From Exiguobacterium sp. (GTDB lineage Bacteria; Bacillota; Bacilli; Exiguobacteriales; Exiguobacteriaceae): a stretch of 50,628 nucleotides of DNA. Position 1 is the stretch's first letter. Each line of letters begins with the position of its first letter. The stretch covers positions 1 to 50,628 of the forward strand of contig NZ_JAFIFD010000016.1 in NCBI RefSeq assembly GCF_020832205.1. The letters are read 5' to 3'. Of this stretch, positions 7,792 to 15,669 are shown in pieces. A model generated the notes under the pieces. The model was not told the DNA's origin, made no database searches, and worked only from the letters and a program-made list of their open reading frames with translations. A program made the position numbers and the translations under genes.

Positions 7792-9360
7792 TTAGAAGAA
7801 CTGACGTGGGTTGACCGTGTTCCCCGCGCTCGATGACGAGTACGAGTAGCTGCCTTTATGGATCTCGAAGTGGAGGTGCGGGCCAGACGAGTTGCCTGTG
7901 TTCCCGAGCGTCCCGATGTTCGAGCCTTGCGTCACACGTTGTCCGGCGCTGACTGATACTGCGTTCAAGTGCGCGTAGACCGTCGTCCAAACTTGACCGT
8001 TGATGACGTGGGCGATCATGACATGGTTGCCGTAAGCCCCGCCCCATCCTGCGCGGATGACGGTACCCGTTGCCGAAGCACGGATCGGCGAGCCGACTGG
8101 TCCAGCGATATCGACTCCGTTGTGGAACGTGTAGCCGAATTGACCGCTAGCCGGTCCCCAACCTTGAGAGAAGCGGCCCGCTGCCGGTTGAATGAACATC
8201 GCGCCAGACGGTGCTGGTGTCGACGCAGTCGGTGTGCTCGGCGCCGGTTTCGGAGCTGGTGCCGCCGGCTTTGGTGCTGGCTTCGGTGCCGGTGCTGCCG
8301 GTTTTGGTGCTGGTGCTGCTGGTTTTGGTGCCGGTGTATTATTTTGCGTCGCTTGGTTTGAAGATGACGACGACTGGGTACTATTATTATTGTTCTGCTT
8401 TTGTTGAGCTGCAGCTTGACGCGCTGCCTCTGCTCGTGCGGCTTCTTGACGAGCCGCTTCTGCTCTCGCTGCCTCTTGACGGGCTGCTTCAGCTTTTGCT
8501 TCTTCGGCAAGACGTGCTTCTTCAGCTTTTCGTGCAGCTTCTTGACGAGCGGCTTCTTCGGCGCGACGGCGTGCTTCTTCTTCTTCACGGCGCTGTGCTT
8601 CGATTTCCGCTGCGATCGCTTCTTCTTGAGCTACCAACGTCGCTTCGATTTCTTGAAGATCGAAAATTTGTGTTTCAAACTCGATGTTTTTCTCTTCAAG
8701 TTCTTTAATGCGCGCTTCGCGCTCTTTCATTTTCTTCTCGAGGTCGGCTTGACGCGCTTCGAGCGCTTTCTGCTGTTCTAAAAGTGAAGCACGTTGCTCT
8801 TTCAATGCGGCCTGTGCCTCTTGAAGAGATTGACGTGTCGCCTCATAGTCGTCGAACAACTCTTGGTCGCTACGCTGAATCGTACCGGCCGTGATCATCC
8901 GTGTGATCAAATCCGAGAAGTTTTTCGAACCGAAAATAAATTCTGCCCAGTTGATCGAGCCGCCACCGTTGATTTGCATCGTGGCCATCCGCTCGCGCAT
9001 CATCGCTTCTTGGGCTTCCATTTTCTTTTGGTAAGCTTTAATATCTGCCTCAAGGTCTTCGATTTTCATCTCCGTACGCTTGATTTCTTGGCGCTTCGCT
9101 GCGACATCATAGATGATATCTTGGAGCTGGGCATCCATCTTGTTGACTTCTTCTTGCACTTTCGAAATTTCTTGATTGTTTTGCTGAATTTTCGAAGATG
9201 TGTTCGCTTGGTTCTGTTTTACGTTGTTGCGCTGGTCTTGAACTTTCTTCTGCTGTTCTTGTTTCTCTTTGATTGTCGTCGAGGCGTCGGCCACCGAGTG
9301 TGAGCCGAGAAGCAAGGCGCTGAGCGTCAGTGTCGAGACGGTGCGTTTCCAGTTGATCAA
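7792..9360 (-). CDS. Secreted coiled-coil M23 peptidoglycan hydrolase (EnvC/PcsB-like)
   Basis: Exported cell-wall hydrolase or hydrolase activator, likely used in cell separation. 522 residues from the TTG at 9360, which has AAAGG nine bases upstream; the ATG at 9369 abuts that site. Order: signal peptide (first 27 residues or so, cut near VADA), long coiled coil to about residue 255 with a PcsB-type helical lobe (AEFIFGSKNFSDLITR), alanine/glutamate-rich repeats to about 320, a PAPKPAA-type proline linker to about 385, then a LytM/M23 domain. The zinc-site motifs HNGVDIA and HLHFEIH are both present, so the domain is probably active, unlike degenerate EnvC proteins. The long AT-rich leader upstream may carry control elements. 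Confidence 0.9.
   Translation of the reverse strand: MINWKRTVSTLTLSALLLGSHSVADASTTIKEKQEQQKKVQDQRNNVKQNQANTSSKIQQNNQEISKVQEEVNKMDAQLQDIIYDVAAKRQEIKRTEMKIEDLEADIKAYQKKMEAQEAMMRERMATMQINGGGSINWAEFIFGSKNFSDLITRMITAGTIQRSDQELFDDYEATRQSLQEAQAALKEQRASLLEQQKALEARQADLEKKMKEREARIKELEEKNIEFETQIFDLQEIEATLVAQEEAIAAEIEAQRREEEEARRRAEEAARQEAARKAEEARLAEEAKAEAARQEAARAEAARQEAARAEAARQAAAQQKQNNNNSTQSSSSSNQATQNNTPAPKPAAPAPKPAAPAPKPAPKPAAPAPKPAPSTPTASTPAPSGAMFIQPAAGRFSQGWGPASGQFGYTFHNGVDIAGPVGSPIRASATGTVIRAGWGGAYGNHVMIAHVINGQVWTTVYAHLNAVSVSAGQRVTQGSNIGTLGNTGNSSGPHLHFEIHKGSYSYSSSSAGNTVNPRQFF
8205..8590 (-). repeat. Low-complexity coding repeats within the M23 gene
   Basis: Two adjoining repeat tracts inside the reading frame: an Ala/Glu/Arg-rich tract with EAARQEAARA-like units (about 8395-8590) and a Pro/Ala/Lys linker with PAPKPAA units (about 8205-8345). 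Units are near-identical at DNA level, so length variation by slippage is likely between strains. Confidence 0.75.
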
Positions 9361-9695
9361 TGCGGACATCCTTTCTATTTTGACGGGCTATTTAATGACG
9401 TACGAATATGAAGGTCGTTTTGCTATGTAACAAAAACGATTAATTTTTCAGTTTCAACACGACTAATTATATCGAAGAGTCGAATGTTTTCCTGTTAAAG
9501 TTATATTTCACTTTTATTACGATAACAAAGTGGGGATGCCGTTGGTATGCCCGCTTTCGCTTTATTTCAACTGTTTTTCTTATTTCTAGTTTTCGAAATG
9601 TTTCTGTAATAGTAGTTGAAAATAGAAAAACATTTACCTTATGTTTAAAAAACATTAAGACGCTTTTTCTACATTTCGCCATTCCCAGTAAACGT
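9361..9695 (-). promoter_or_regulatory. Long AT-rich leader upstream of the M23 gene
   Basis: About 330 bases with no convincing gene. A TATAAT is present on the minus strand at 9466-9471, about 105 bases before the start codon, but no good -35 at 17 bases. I found no recognised riboswitch (the c-di-AMP type seen before some hydrolases was looked for and not seen). The open frame crossing it (9467-9781) has no ribosome site and an unlikely composition. Confidence 0.35.
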
Positions 9696-9743
9696 AAAAA
9701 GGACCAGTCGCCGTCTTTGCAAGAAGCAAAGACGATGACTGGC
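9696..9743 (-). terminator. Terminator of the DUF423 gene
   Basis: On the minus strand a long hairpin (GGCCAGTC, two-base mismatch, CGTCTTTGC, loop TTCTT, complement), then TTTTTACG. It follows two smaller hairpins at 9757-9785 in the same 3' untranslated stretch. Confidence 0.8.
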
Positions 9744-9827
9744 CGAGTGGTTCGTTGTGGTGTGAACACGAGGGGTCTCACACGTCTGATGATACAGACG
9801 AATTGTTAACCCTCTATGGATATTTCG

Positions 9828-10193
9828 TTACAATTTCAACGCGCCGAGGATGACGAACACCCATGCCGCGATGAACAACACACCGCCGATCGGTGTGACC
9901 GCGCCGAGCTTCGTGATGCCTGTGAGCGCCATGACGTACAAGCTGCCCGAGAAGAAGACGATCCCGGCCAACATGAGCCAACCTGCCGTGTTGAATTGGC
10001 TGATGCTCACTCGCATCAAGATGCTTGCTAGCGCAATGATACCGATCGCGTGAATCATGTGATACAGTACGCCGGTCTGCCAATTCGCGAGCATGTTCGG
10101 TGCGACACGGTCTTTCAACGCGTGGGCGCCAAACGCCCCCAAAGCGACGCCGAGTGCCATCAAGGCCGCGCCGATGATCAATAACAATTTCAT
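9828..10193 (-). CDS. DUF423 family small membrane protein
   Basis: 121 residues, four predicted membrane helices, with the family pattern LGAFGAHALKD near the N-terminus and YHMIHAIGI in helix 2. Members are widespread in bacteria and have no proven function. ATG at 10193 follows AAGGGGGA. It lies 12 bases downstream of the TRIC-like gene on the same strand, so the two are probably co-transcribed. Confidence 0.85.
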   Translation of the reverse strand: MKLLLIIGAALMALGVALGAFGAHALKDRVAPNMLANWQTGVLYHMIHAIGIIALASILMRVSISQFNTAGWLMLAGIVFFSGSLYVMALTGITKLGAVTPIGGVLFIAAWVFVILGALKL

Positions 10194-10205
10194 AATCGTT
10201 CCCCC

Positions 10206-10811
10206 TTATCTAACTTTACGTGCTGGTAAATTCCACTGTCGATAGTAGGATATCACTCGAAGCGTCGCGACGACAATGAGCAACGCATAAACCGGCAACC
10301 CGCCTTCTAGTCGGAAGTAGTATGTGACGACGGCAATGATGATCGCCCATATCGCATACACTTCAGATTGAAGCACGAGCGGTTTTCTGCCTGCGAGCAA
10401 GTCCCGGACGACGCCGCCTCCAACTCCCGTGAGAACTGCGGCCGCAATCGCCGCCGAGAGCGGCAAGTCGAGCTTGATGGCGACTTGCGCCCCTTGGAAT
10501 GCGAAGGCGACGAGTCCGATGGCGTCGACGATGACCCCCCATCTTTCCCAATGCGGCAAGACGACGCTCGGCAGCAGGAAGATGAGCAGGGCGACGAGAA
10601 AACAAAGGATGAATAAGTCATTTTGCTGCCAAATTAAACTGACGGGGTTGCCGAGCAACACGTTTCGAATCGCGCCGCCGCCGAACGCTGTCGTGAAGGC
10701 GAGTAGCCATACCCCAAAAATATCGTACTTTTCGTCCATCGCGATGATGGCGCCACTCGCCGCGAACGCAATCGTCCCGACGACGTTGAGTAATTCCCAT
10801 TCCATGAACAT
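10206..10811 (-). CDS. UPF0126/TRIC-like membrane protein
   Basis: 201 residues with about seven hydrophobic segments arranged as two repeats, each with a glycine-rich GGGAIRN or GGGVVRDLLAG motif. This is the hallmark of the TRIC/UPF0126 (YvgT, YadS) family, whose prokaryotic members form trimeric cation channels; some have been linked to glycine transport. ATG at 10811 is preceded by AGGAGAAAGGG; a second in-frame ATG at 10805 is possible. Divergent from the UbiB-type gene. Confidence 0.85.
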   Translation of the reverse strand: MFMEWELLNVVGTIAFAASGAIIAMDEKYDIFGVWLLAFTTAFGGGAIRNVLLGNPVSLIWQQNDLFILCFLVALLIFLLPSVVLPHWERWGVIVDAIGLVAFAFQGAQVAIKLDLPLSAAIAAAVLTGVGGGVVRDLLAGRKPLVLQSEVYAIWAIIIAVVTYYFRLEGGLPVYALLIVVATLRVISYYRQWNLPARKVR

Positions 10812-10905
10812 CCCTGACCCTTTCTCCTAAGCATTGTATGGTACAGTAAAGATACTAAAAATCAGATCAGTCGAGCGACTGCTTGTAAAGGATGTCGGTA
10901 CTTTT

Positions 10906-12543
10906 ATGAAACGAATCGCTTTGTTCCGCATATGGATTATCGTCACAATGTTCGCCCGATTCATCATCAAAATTTACGCCTTCTCGCGCAAACAGCAACA
11001 AGGTCTCGCTTCGCAAGAAGAGTACGAGGCGCTCATGCTTCAACTCGCACGCGAGTACAAACGGAACGCCCTCCGCTTGGAAGGTCTCCTCATCAAGCTT
11101 GGTCAATTTTTGTCGATTCGGGCCGACTTGTTGCCGCCATCTGTCCTCAATGAATTGTCCGAACTCGTCGACCGCGTCCCGACGTCCGGTTGGGATAAAT
11201 CACGTGCCATTCTCGAAGCCGACTGGGGCGTCCCGTACACGCAAGTCGTCAAAGACGTCGATATCGACGCCGTCGCCTCCGCTTCGATCGGCGAAGTGTA
11301 CGGGGCGACGTTGCTTGAGAACGGGAAACGAGTCGCACTGAAAATCCAACGTCCGGACATCGAAAAAATCATTCGGACCGACTTTAAAGCGATGCGTATC
11401 GTCACGACGATGCTCAAGCGAACCTCCCTCGCAAAATCGACCGACTTAGATAGCTTATATCGCCAAATGATTTTTGTCATCGGGGATGAATTAAATTTTC
11501 AAACCGAATTGAAAAACGCCCATTATTTCAAGGCGAAGTACGCTGAAAACACGAACGTCCACATCCCTGATTATTATGACCATTTATGTACGAATCGTGT
11601 CCTCACGATGGATTGGGTCGATGCGCGCCGCATCACCGACCTCGCCTTTTTAAAAGAAAACAATATCGACCGTTCGGCCCTCGCTGAGCGCCTCTTTACG
11701 ATGGCAGCTGAGCAGCTCCTGTTCGGCGGGAAGTTTCACGCCGATCCGCACCCCGGAAACGTACAAATCCGAGCTGACGGGACGATCATCTTGCTCGACT
11801 TCGGGATGGTCGGATCGACGACCCCGCAAGATATGGCGACGATCCGAAGAATACTGCAAGCGTTCATCTCGCTCGACTATGACGGCGTCGTCGACGGACT
11901 CGAAGATTTACGATTCCTCTTGCCGACAGCGAACAAGCATAACATTCGGCAAGCGCTCGAAAAGGCCGTCACCTTCTACTTAGAGACAGACATTGAAACG
12001 GTCGATACGAAGTTGATCGAGAAAGTGTTGCAAGATATCCAGCTTCTCGTCAAAAATGAGCCGATCCAACTTCCAGCCGAGTTCGCGTTCTTCGGCCGTG
12101 CCGCCTCGACACTGCTCGGCATCTTGCAGATTTTAGACTCGAAAATCGATTTGTTCACTCTCGGAAAACCGATCGTCATCCAATGGCTCGAAGCGGACGG
12201 GACGACGATTCAAAACCGATACGTCATGACGGCGCTCAATTACGGTAAAAAGTTATTGAACGTCCCGCCTTTGCTCGACAACTACTTGAAAGAACCGACG
12301 CGTAAGCGCCTGTCCGAACAAGCGATGTTCCAGCGCCAACTCGAATCAAAAGAACTACTCCATCGCCAGACGTTCAACTCGGGCGTCATCATCCTCGGTC
12401 TACTCGTCGGCTTGTTCGGTTATATCCGTCCAGATGAGTGGCTGTTCTGGTCAGGTGGGGTCGTCGCGGTCCTCGCCTATTTCAACGCAAGACGCCTCGG
12501 CCGTAAAATCCGCCACTTGGCCCGGCAAGACTTCCGCGTCTAA
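10906..12543 (+). CDS. ABC1/UbiB-family atypical kinase (AarF-like)
   Basis: Member of the ADCK/UbiB protein-kinase-like family, linked in other organisms to quinone synthesis; Gram-positive members are uncharacterised. 545 residues. The signature KLGQFLSIRADLLPP (KxGQ helix) near residue 65, an ATP-binding AxIGxVY region with ALKIQRP, the catalytic FHADPHPGN, and DFGMVG are all present. Two membrane helices close the protein, as is usual. The frame extends to a TTG at 10834, but that codon lies in the presumed promoter; the ATG at 10906 follows AAAGGATG at a somewhat long 13 bases, so the start is uncertain. Confidence 0.88.
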   Translation: MKRIALFRIWIIVTMFARFIIKIYAFSRKQQQGLASQEEYEALMLQLAREYKRNALRLEGLLIKLGQFLSIRADLLPPSVLNELSELVDRVPTSGWDKSRAILEADWGVPYTQVVKDVDIDAVASASIGEVYGATLLENGKRVALKIQRPDIEKIIRTDFKAMRIVTTMLKRTSLAKSTDLDSLYRQMIFVIGDELNFQTELKNAHYFKAKYAENTNVHIPDYYDHLCTNRVLTMDWVDARRITDLAFLKENNIDRSALAERLFTMAAEQLLFGGKFHADPHPGNVQIRADGTIILLDFGMVGSTTPQDMATIRRILQAFISLDYDGVVDGLEDLRFLLPTANKHNIRQALEKAVTFYLETDIETVDTKLIEKVLQDIQLLVKNEPIQLPAEFAFFGRAASTLLGILQILDSKIDLFTLGKPIVIQWLEADGTTIQNRYVMTALNYGKKLLNVPPLLDNYLKEPTRKRLSEQAMFQRQLESKELLHRQTFNSGVIILGLLVGLFGYIRPDEWLFWSGGVVAVLAYFNARRLGRKIRHLARQDFRV

Positions 12544-12548
12544 CCATC

Positions 12549-12577
12549 CCGTCACTCTTCCGAGTGACGGTTTTTTT
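12549..12577 (+). terminator. Terminator of the UbiB-family gene
   Basis: CCGTCACTC / GAGTGACGG stem with a TTCC loop, then seven T. Confidence 0.9.
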
Positions 12578-12597
12578 GTGAGCCGCATTGTAAAATT

Positions 12598-12622
12598 GTG
12601 TATGTTTTTTGAAATCGGGTAC
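12598..12622 (+). promoter_or_regulatory. Possible sigma-B type promoter before gabD
   Basis: GTGTAT, 13 bases, GGGTAC resembles the general stress consensus GTTTAA-N13/14-GGGTAT. It lies about 40 bases ahead of the gabD start. No convincing housekeeping promoter was found there. Weak evidence from one site. Confidence 0.3.
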
Positions 12623-12660
12623 TTTCTTAAATGTGCACCTAGACGAAAGGGGAGAAAACG

Positions 12661-14073
12661 ATGCGAGCTGAAAACAACTTCATCAACGGTGAATGGATCG
12701 AGACGGGTGAGACGATTGAAGTACGGAATCCGGCGACCGGCAACATCATGGCCACGGTGACGAAAAGTGACGAAGACGAGGCCCGCTCGGCTGTCGACGC
12801 GGCCCATGACGCACTGAAAGACTGGCAACAACGGACAGCCGAAGAACGAGGCGCCTTGTTGCTAGAATGGCACCGCTTGATCGCCGAAGAGACGGAAGCT
12901 GTCGCTCGGACGATGGTCGAGGAACAAGGAAAACCTTTAAAGGAAGCTGTCGGCGAGATTCGCTACGCCAACGGGTTCATCGAATGGTATGCCGCGGAAG
13001 GTCGCCGTGTGTACGGAGAGACGATTCCCGCCTCAGCGAACAACAAGCGCATCTTCGCCATTAAGCAACCAGTCGGCGTCGTCGCCGCGATCACCCCATG
13101 GAACTTCCCGGCGGCGATGATCACCCGGAAAGTCGCTCCCGCCCTCGCCGCCGGGTGCACTGTCGTCATCAAACCGGCATCGGCCACGCCGCTTACGGCG
13201 ATCGAGCTCGTGAAGTTGGCAGAAAAAGCAGGCTTCCCTCCTGGCGTCATCAACCTCGTCACCGGTACCGCCTCGGACATCGTCAAAGTATGGCAACACG
13301 ACCCGCGTGTCCGCAAGTTGACGTTCACCGGTTCGACAGAGGTCGGTAAAACGCTCATGCGCGGCGCCGCCGACACGATGAAGAAACTATCACTCGAGCT
13401 CGGCGGACATGCTCCGCTGATCGTCACCGCCAAAGCCGACTTGGAGAAGGCCGTCCCGCAAGCGATCGCGACGAAATTTCGGAACGGCGGACAGACGTGC
13501 GTGTGCGCCAACCGGATTTACGTGGAGAAGTCCATCGTCGATGCGTTCTCCGAAAAGTTCATCGAGGCCGTCGAGACGCTCCAAGTCGGTAACGGGCTCG
13601 ATGAAGGAGTCGACATCGGGCCGCTCATCGACGAGGCTGCCGTGGATAAAGTTATGAAACATCTCGAGGACGCTCAAATTCGAGGCGGGGAGATCACGGG
13701 CGGCGAGCAACTCGACGGATTATTCGTGCGGCCGGCCGTCGTCCGCTATGCAAACGAGGACATGCTGTGCATGAACGAGGAGACGTTCGGACCGGTCGCA
13801 CCGATCGCTTCGTTCGACACACTTGAAGAGGCAATCGAACGGGCGAACGCGACGCCGTTCGGTCTCGCCGCCTACGTGTTCACCCAAGATATCAACGAGG
13901 CGCTCTATTTGGCCGAAGCACTCGAATACGGCATCGTCGGGGTGAACGACGGGCTGCCGTCGACCCCGCAAGCCCCGTTCGGCGGATGGAAAGAGAGCGG
14001 TCTCGGCCGTGAAGGCGGTCATCACGGTATCGAAGAGTATTTGGAAGTGAAGTATATTTCGCTCGGACTATAA
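12661..14073 (+). CDS. gabD: Succinate-semialdehyde dehydrogenase (NAD(P)+)
   Basis: Aldehyde dehydrogenase that oxidises succinate semialdehyde to succinate, the last step of GABA breakdown. 470 residues. The general base is Glu246 in LELGGHAP and the nucleophile Cys280 in GGQTCVCANR. The second Cys two residues on is typical of GabD and in human SSADH forms a redox-switch disulfide. ITPWNFP, GFPPGVINLVTG and FTGSTEVGK match the cofactor pocket. ATG follows AAAGGGGAG. No GABA transaminase lies next to it, so the exact aldehyde in vivo is inferred from the family. Confidence 0.88.
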   Translation: MRAENNFINGEWIETGETIEVRNPATGNIMATVTKSDEDEARSAVDAAHDALKDWQQRTAEERGALLLEWHRLIAEETEAVARTMVEEQGKPLKEAVGEIRYANGFIEWYAAEGRRVYGETIPASANNKRIFAIKQPVGVVAAITPWNFPAAMITRKVAPALAAGCTVVIKPASATPLTAIELVKLAEKAGFPPGVINLVTGTASDIVKVWQHDPRVRKLTFTGSTEVGKTLMRGAADTMKKLSLELGGHAPLIVTAKADLEKAVPQAIATKFRNGGQTCVCANRIYVEKSIVDAFSEKFIEAVETLQVGNGLDEGVDIGPLIDEAAVDKVMKHLEDAQIRGGEITGGEQLDGLFVRPAVVRYANEDMLCMNEETFGPVAPIASFDTLEEAIERANATPFGLAAYVFTQDINEALYLAEALEYGIVGVNDGLPSTPQAPFGGWKESGLGREGGHHGIEEYLEVKYISLGL

Positions 14074-14113
14074 AAATGACCGGTTGAACGTTGCGTTCAA
14101 CCGGTCATTTTCA
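14072..14113. terminator. Bidirectional terminator, gabD and HAD gene
   Basis: AAAATGACCGGTTGAACG and its complement with a TTG loop; A-run and T-run flank both sides. The stop codon of the minus-strand HAD gene falls in the arm. Confidence 0.9.
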
Positions 14114-14743
14114 CTGTTCCACCCACTCAATCAGTTCGGCCGGTGTGGCGATCACATGATCCGCGAGCGCCCACTCCTCGTCATTGCCGAAACCAAATCC
14201 GGTCAAGACGACCGGGAAGTCATGCGCCCGAGCCGCCTCGACGTCGGACTTGCGGTCACCGACCATGACATAGTCCGTCTCGCCATGTCGCAGACGATGC
14301 GCCGTCAAAATATCGGCTTTCTTCTCCCCGCTCACCGACTCCAAACATTCCGGAGCGGTCATGAAGCGCCGGATCCCTTGCGAGTCGAGAATCAAATTCA
14401 AATAATGAACGCCGCAGTTGCTCGCCGTCGTCAACGTATGACCGTTCGCATGGAGCGTCTCGAGCATCTCATAAATCCCGTCGAACAAGACGTGCTGGTC
14501 TGCCATCGCATGTTCGAGCGTCTCATGCCGCAATTTGCGGATTTGCCGAATTTCCTCGAGCGTCGCTTCCGGGATGACGTGTTCCCAAAACGCGTTGCCT
14601 GCCAAACCGTACCCGGAACGGACGATTTCCTCGCTCGGTTTCGGTAAATGCGGGAGTTGCTCTAACGCCTTATGAATCGCTTCTGTCATCGGGACCGTCG
14701 TGTCGACGAGCGTCCCATCGATATCAAATAAAATGACTGCCAT
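14111..14743 (-). CDS. HAD-superfamily phosphatase, phosphoglycolate phosphatase-like
   Basis: 210 residues. HAD motif I is FDIDGTLVDT at residues 5-14 (nucleophile Asp and second Asp), motif II is the TASNCG region, the motif III Lys is in EKKADIL, and motif IV is VGDRKSDVEAA. The helical cap inserted after motif I places it in subfamily I (Gph/PpaX/PhnX group). Substrate is not determinable from sequence. ATG follows GAGAGGGG. Confidence 0.85.
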   Translation of the reverse strand: MAVILFDIDGTLVDTTVPMTEAIHKALEQLPHLPKPSEEIVRSGYGLAGNAFWEHVIPEATLEEIRQIRKLRHETLEHAMADQHVLFDGIYEMLETLHANGHTLTTASNCGVHYLNLILDSQGIRRFMTAPECLESVSGEKKADILTAHRLRHGETDYVMVGDRKSDVEAARAHDFPVVLTGFGFGNDEEWALADHVIATPAELIEWVEQ

Positions 14744-14821
14744 ATCGTGTACCCCTCTCTGTTCTACTTCTCTTACCGTAGCAGAATGCCCATAAAATCA
14801 AAAGCAGAAACCCCAATCCAC

Positions 14822-14853
14822 AAAAAAACGGCTGAACGTTTAGGTTCAACCGG
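14822..14853 (-). terminator. Terminator of the rhodanese gene
   Basis: Minus-strand stem CGGTTGAAC / GTTCAGCCG with a small bulge, followed by seven T. Confidence 0.8.
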
Positions 14854-14861
14854 ACAATAAA

Positions 14862-15227
14862 TCAGCCACGCCAGAAGCTCATGCCGCCCTTGACCGAATA
14901 GACATCGGTGTAGCCGGCACTTTTCAGCATCGCAGCTGCTCGCTGACTCCGCATGCCGCTTTGGCAGATCACATACACAGGGCGATCTTTATCTTTTGGA
15001 TATTGAGCACTCGCGTTCCCGAACCCTGACAATGGAACGTTTTTCGCTTGTTTAATATGCCCGCCCCGGTATTCTTGAGGCTCTCGGACGTCAAGCAACT
15101 GAATGTTGCGCTCCTCGGCAATTTTCCGTTTCAACTCATCCGTCGAGACCGTCTTCACACTATTTCGTTTCGTCCACCAGAAATAAATCAAACCAATCAC
15201 TACCGCTACAAATAAGAAATCAAGCAT
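14862..15227 (-). CDS. Membrane-anchored rhodanese-domain sulfurtransferase
   Basis: 121 residues: one N-terminal membrane helix (FLFVAVVIGLIYFW), then a single rhodanese domain with LLDVREPQEYRGGHI and the active loop CQSGMRS, whose Cys would carry a persulfide. The start at 15227 has GGAGG eight bases upstream; the open frame runs 30 codons further but across the operator and promoter. Single-domain rhodaneses of this kind move sulfane sulfur in the cell. The operator in front suggests control by a persulfide sensor. Confidence 0.9.
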   Translation of the reverse strand: MLDFLFVAVVIGLIYFWWTKRNSVKTVSTDELKRKIAEERNIQLLDVREPQEYRGGHIKQAKNVPLSGFGNASAQYPKDKDRPVYVICQSGMRSQRAAAMLKSAGYTDVYSVKGGMSFWRG

Positions 15228-15264
15228 GTGTCCGCCTCCGTTATGCGTAAGTTTTATTAACCTC

Positions 15265-15292
15265 ATTATACCCCCTATGGTATATAAGTCAA
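15265..15292 (-). promoter_or_regulatory. Rhodanese promoter with CstR/CsoR-like operator
   Basis: Minus-strand TTGACT (15287-15292), 16-base spacer, TATAAT (15265-15270). The spacer and -10 are covered by the palindrome TATACCCCCTATGGTATA (15267-15284), which resembles the ATACC-N6-GGTAT operators of CsoR-family repressors, particularly CstR. A repressor bound there would block RNA polymerase. No csoR/cstR gene is in this window. Confidence 0.75.
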
Positions 15293-15305
15293 TGCAGACG
15301 CCTCG

Positions 15306-15335
15306 AAAAAAAGCCACGCCATAAGGCGCAGCTTA
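15306..15335 (-). terminator. Terminator of the YwdI-like gene
   Basis: Minus-strand AGCTGCGCC / GGCGTGGCT hairpin with a TTAT loop, then seven T. It overlaps the stop codon. Confidence 0.8.
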
Positions 15336-15608
15336 AAAATCGAGCAACGAATCGGTTTTCGGTTGCTCGTCTTCTTCGAGCGGAATCCCTAGGAAGGCCG
15401 CCATCTGTCGATCGAGCGGCGGTTTCACCTCTCTAGACGGAAGCGTCGGTTCGACAGCCGTCGACGTCGAAGACGAGCTATCCGCAAGCAACAGTTCACA
15501 GTAGCCCATCAACTTGGCCACGTGCCGTTTCTGCGTTTCCCCGCTCGACTGTTCGATTTGCGTCATCACTTGTTTCATCTGAGTGATGAGTTGCTGTTCT
15601 GTGATCAT
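15333..15608 (-). CDS. Small DUF5327/YwdI-like protein
   Basis: 91 residues, soluble. A helical N-terminus (KQVMTQIEQSSGETQKRHVA, then CELLLA) is followed by a Ser/Thr/Pro-rich linker and an acidic tail. The layout and the helix resemble YwdI of Bacillus, which has no known function. ATG follows AAAGG by ten bases. Own terminator downstream. Family assignment is from memory of the pattern and is tentative. Confidence 0.55.
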   Translation of the reverse strand: MITEQQLITQMKQVMTQIEQSSGETQKRHVAKLMGYCELLLADSSSSTSTAVEPTLPSREVKPPLDRQMAAFLGIPLEEDEQPKTDSLLDF

Positions 15609-15669
15609 ACGTACACATCCTTTACCCCATCATTGTGCAGGAAGTCCTCACACCTCGCAAGCGTCACGC

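Noticed and set aside
8016-8588. 190-residue frame on the minus strand rich in Lys, Gln and Arg
   Set aside because: It is an out-of-frame reading of the Ala/Glu and Pro/Ala repeats of the M23 gene.
9361-9695. c-di-AMP riboswitch before the M23 gene
   Set aside because: Such riboswitches precede some wall hydrolases, but none of the conserved segments could be found here.
9467-9781. 104-residue open frame on the minus strand in the M23 leader
   Set aside because: No ribosome site, runs through a terminator hairpin, and the product has an unlikely composition.
10834-10905. N-terminal extension of the UbiB-family protein
   Set aside because: The TTG at 10834 has no ribosome site and the 24 extra residues are unlike the family; it lies in the likely promoter.
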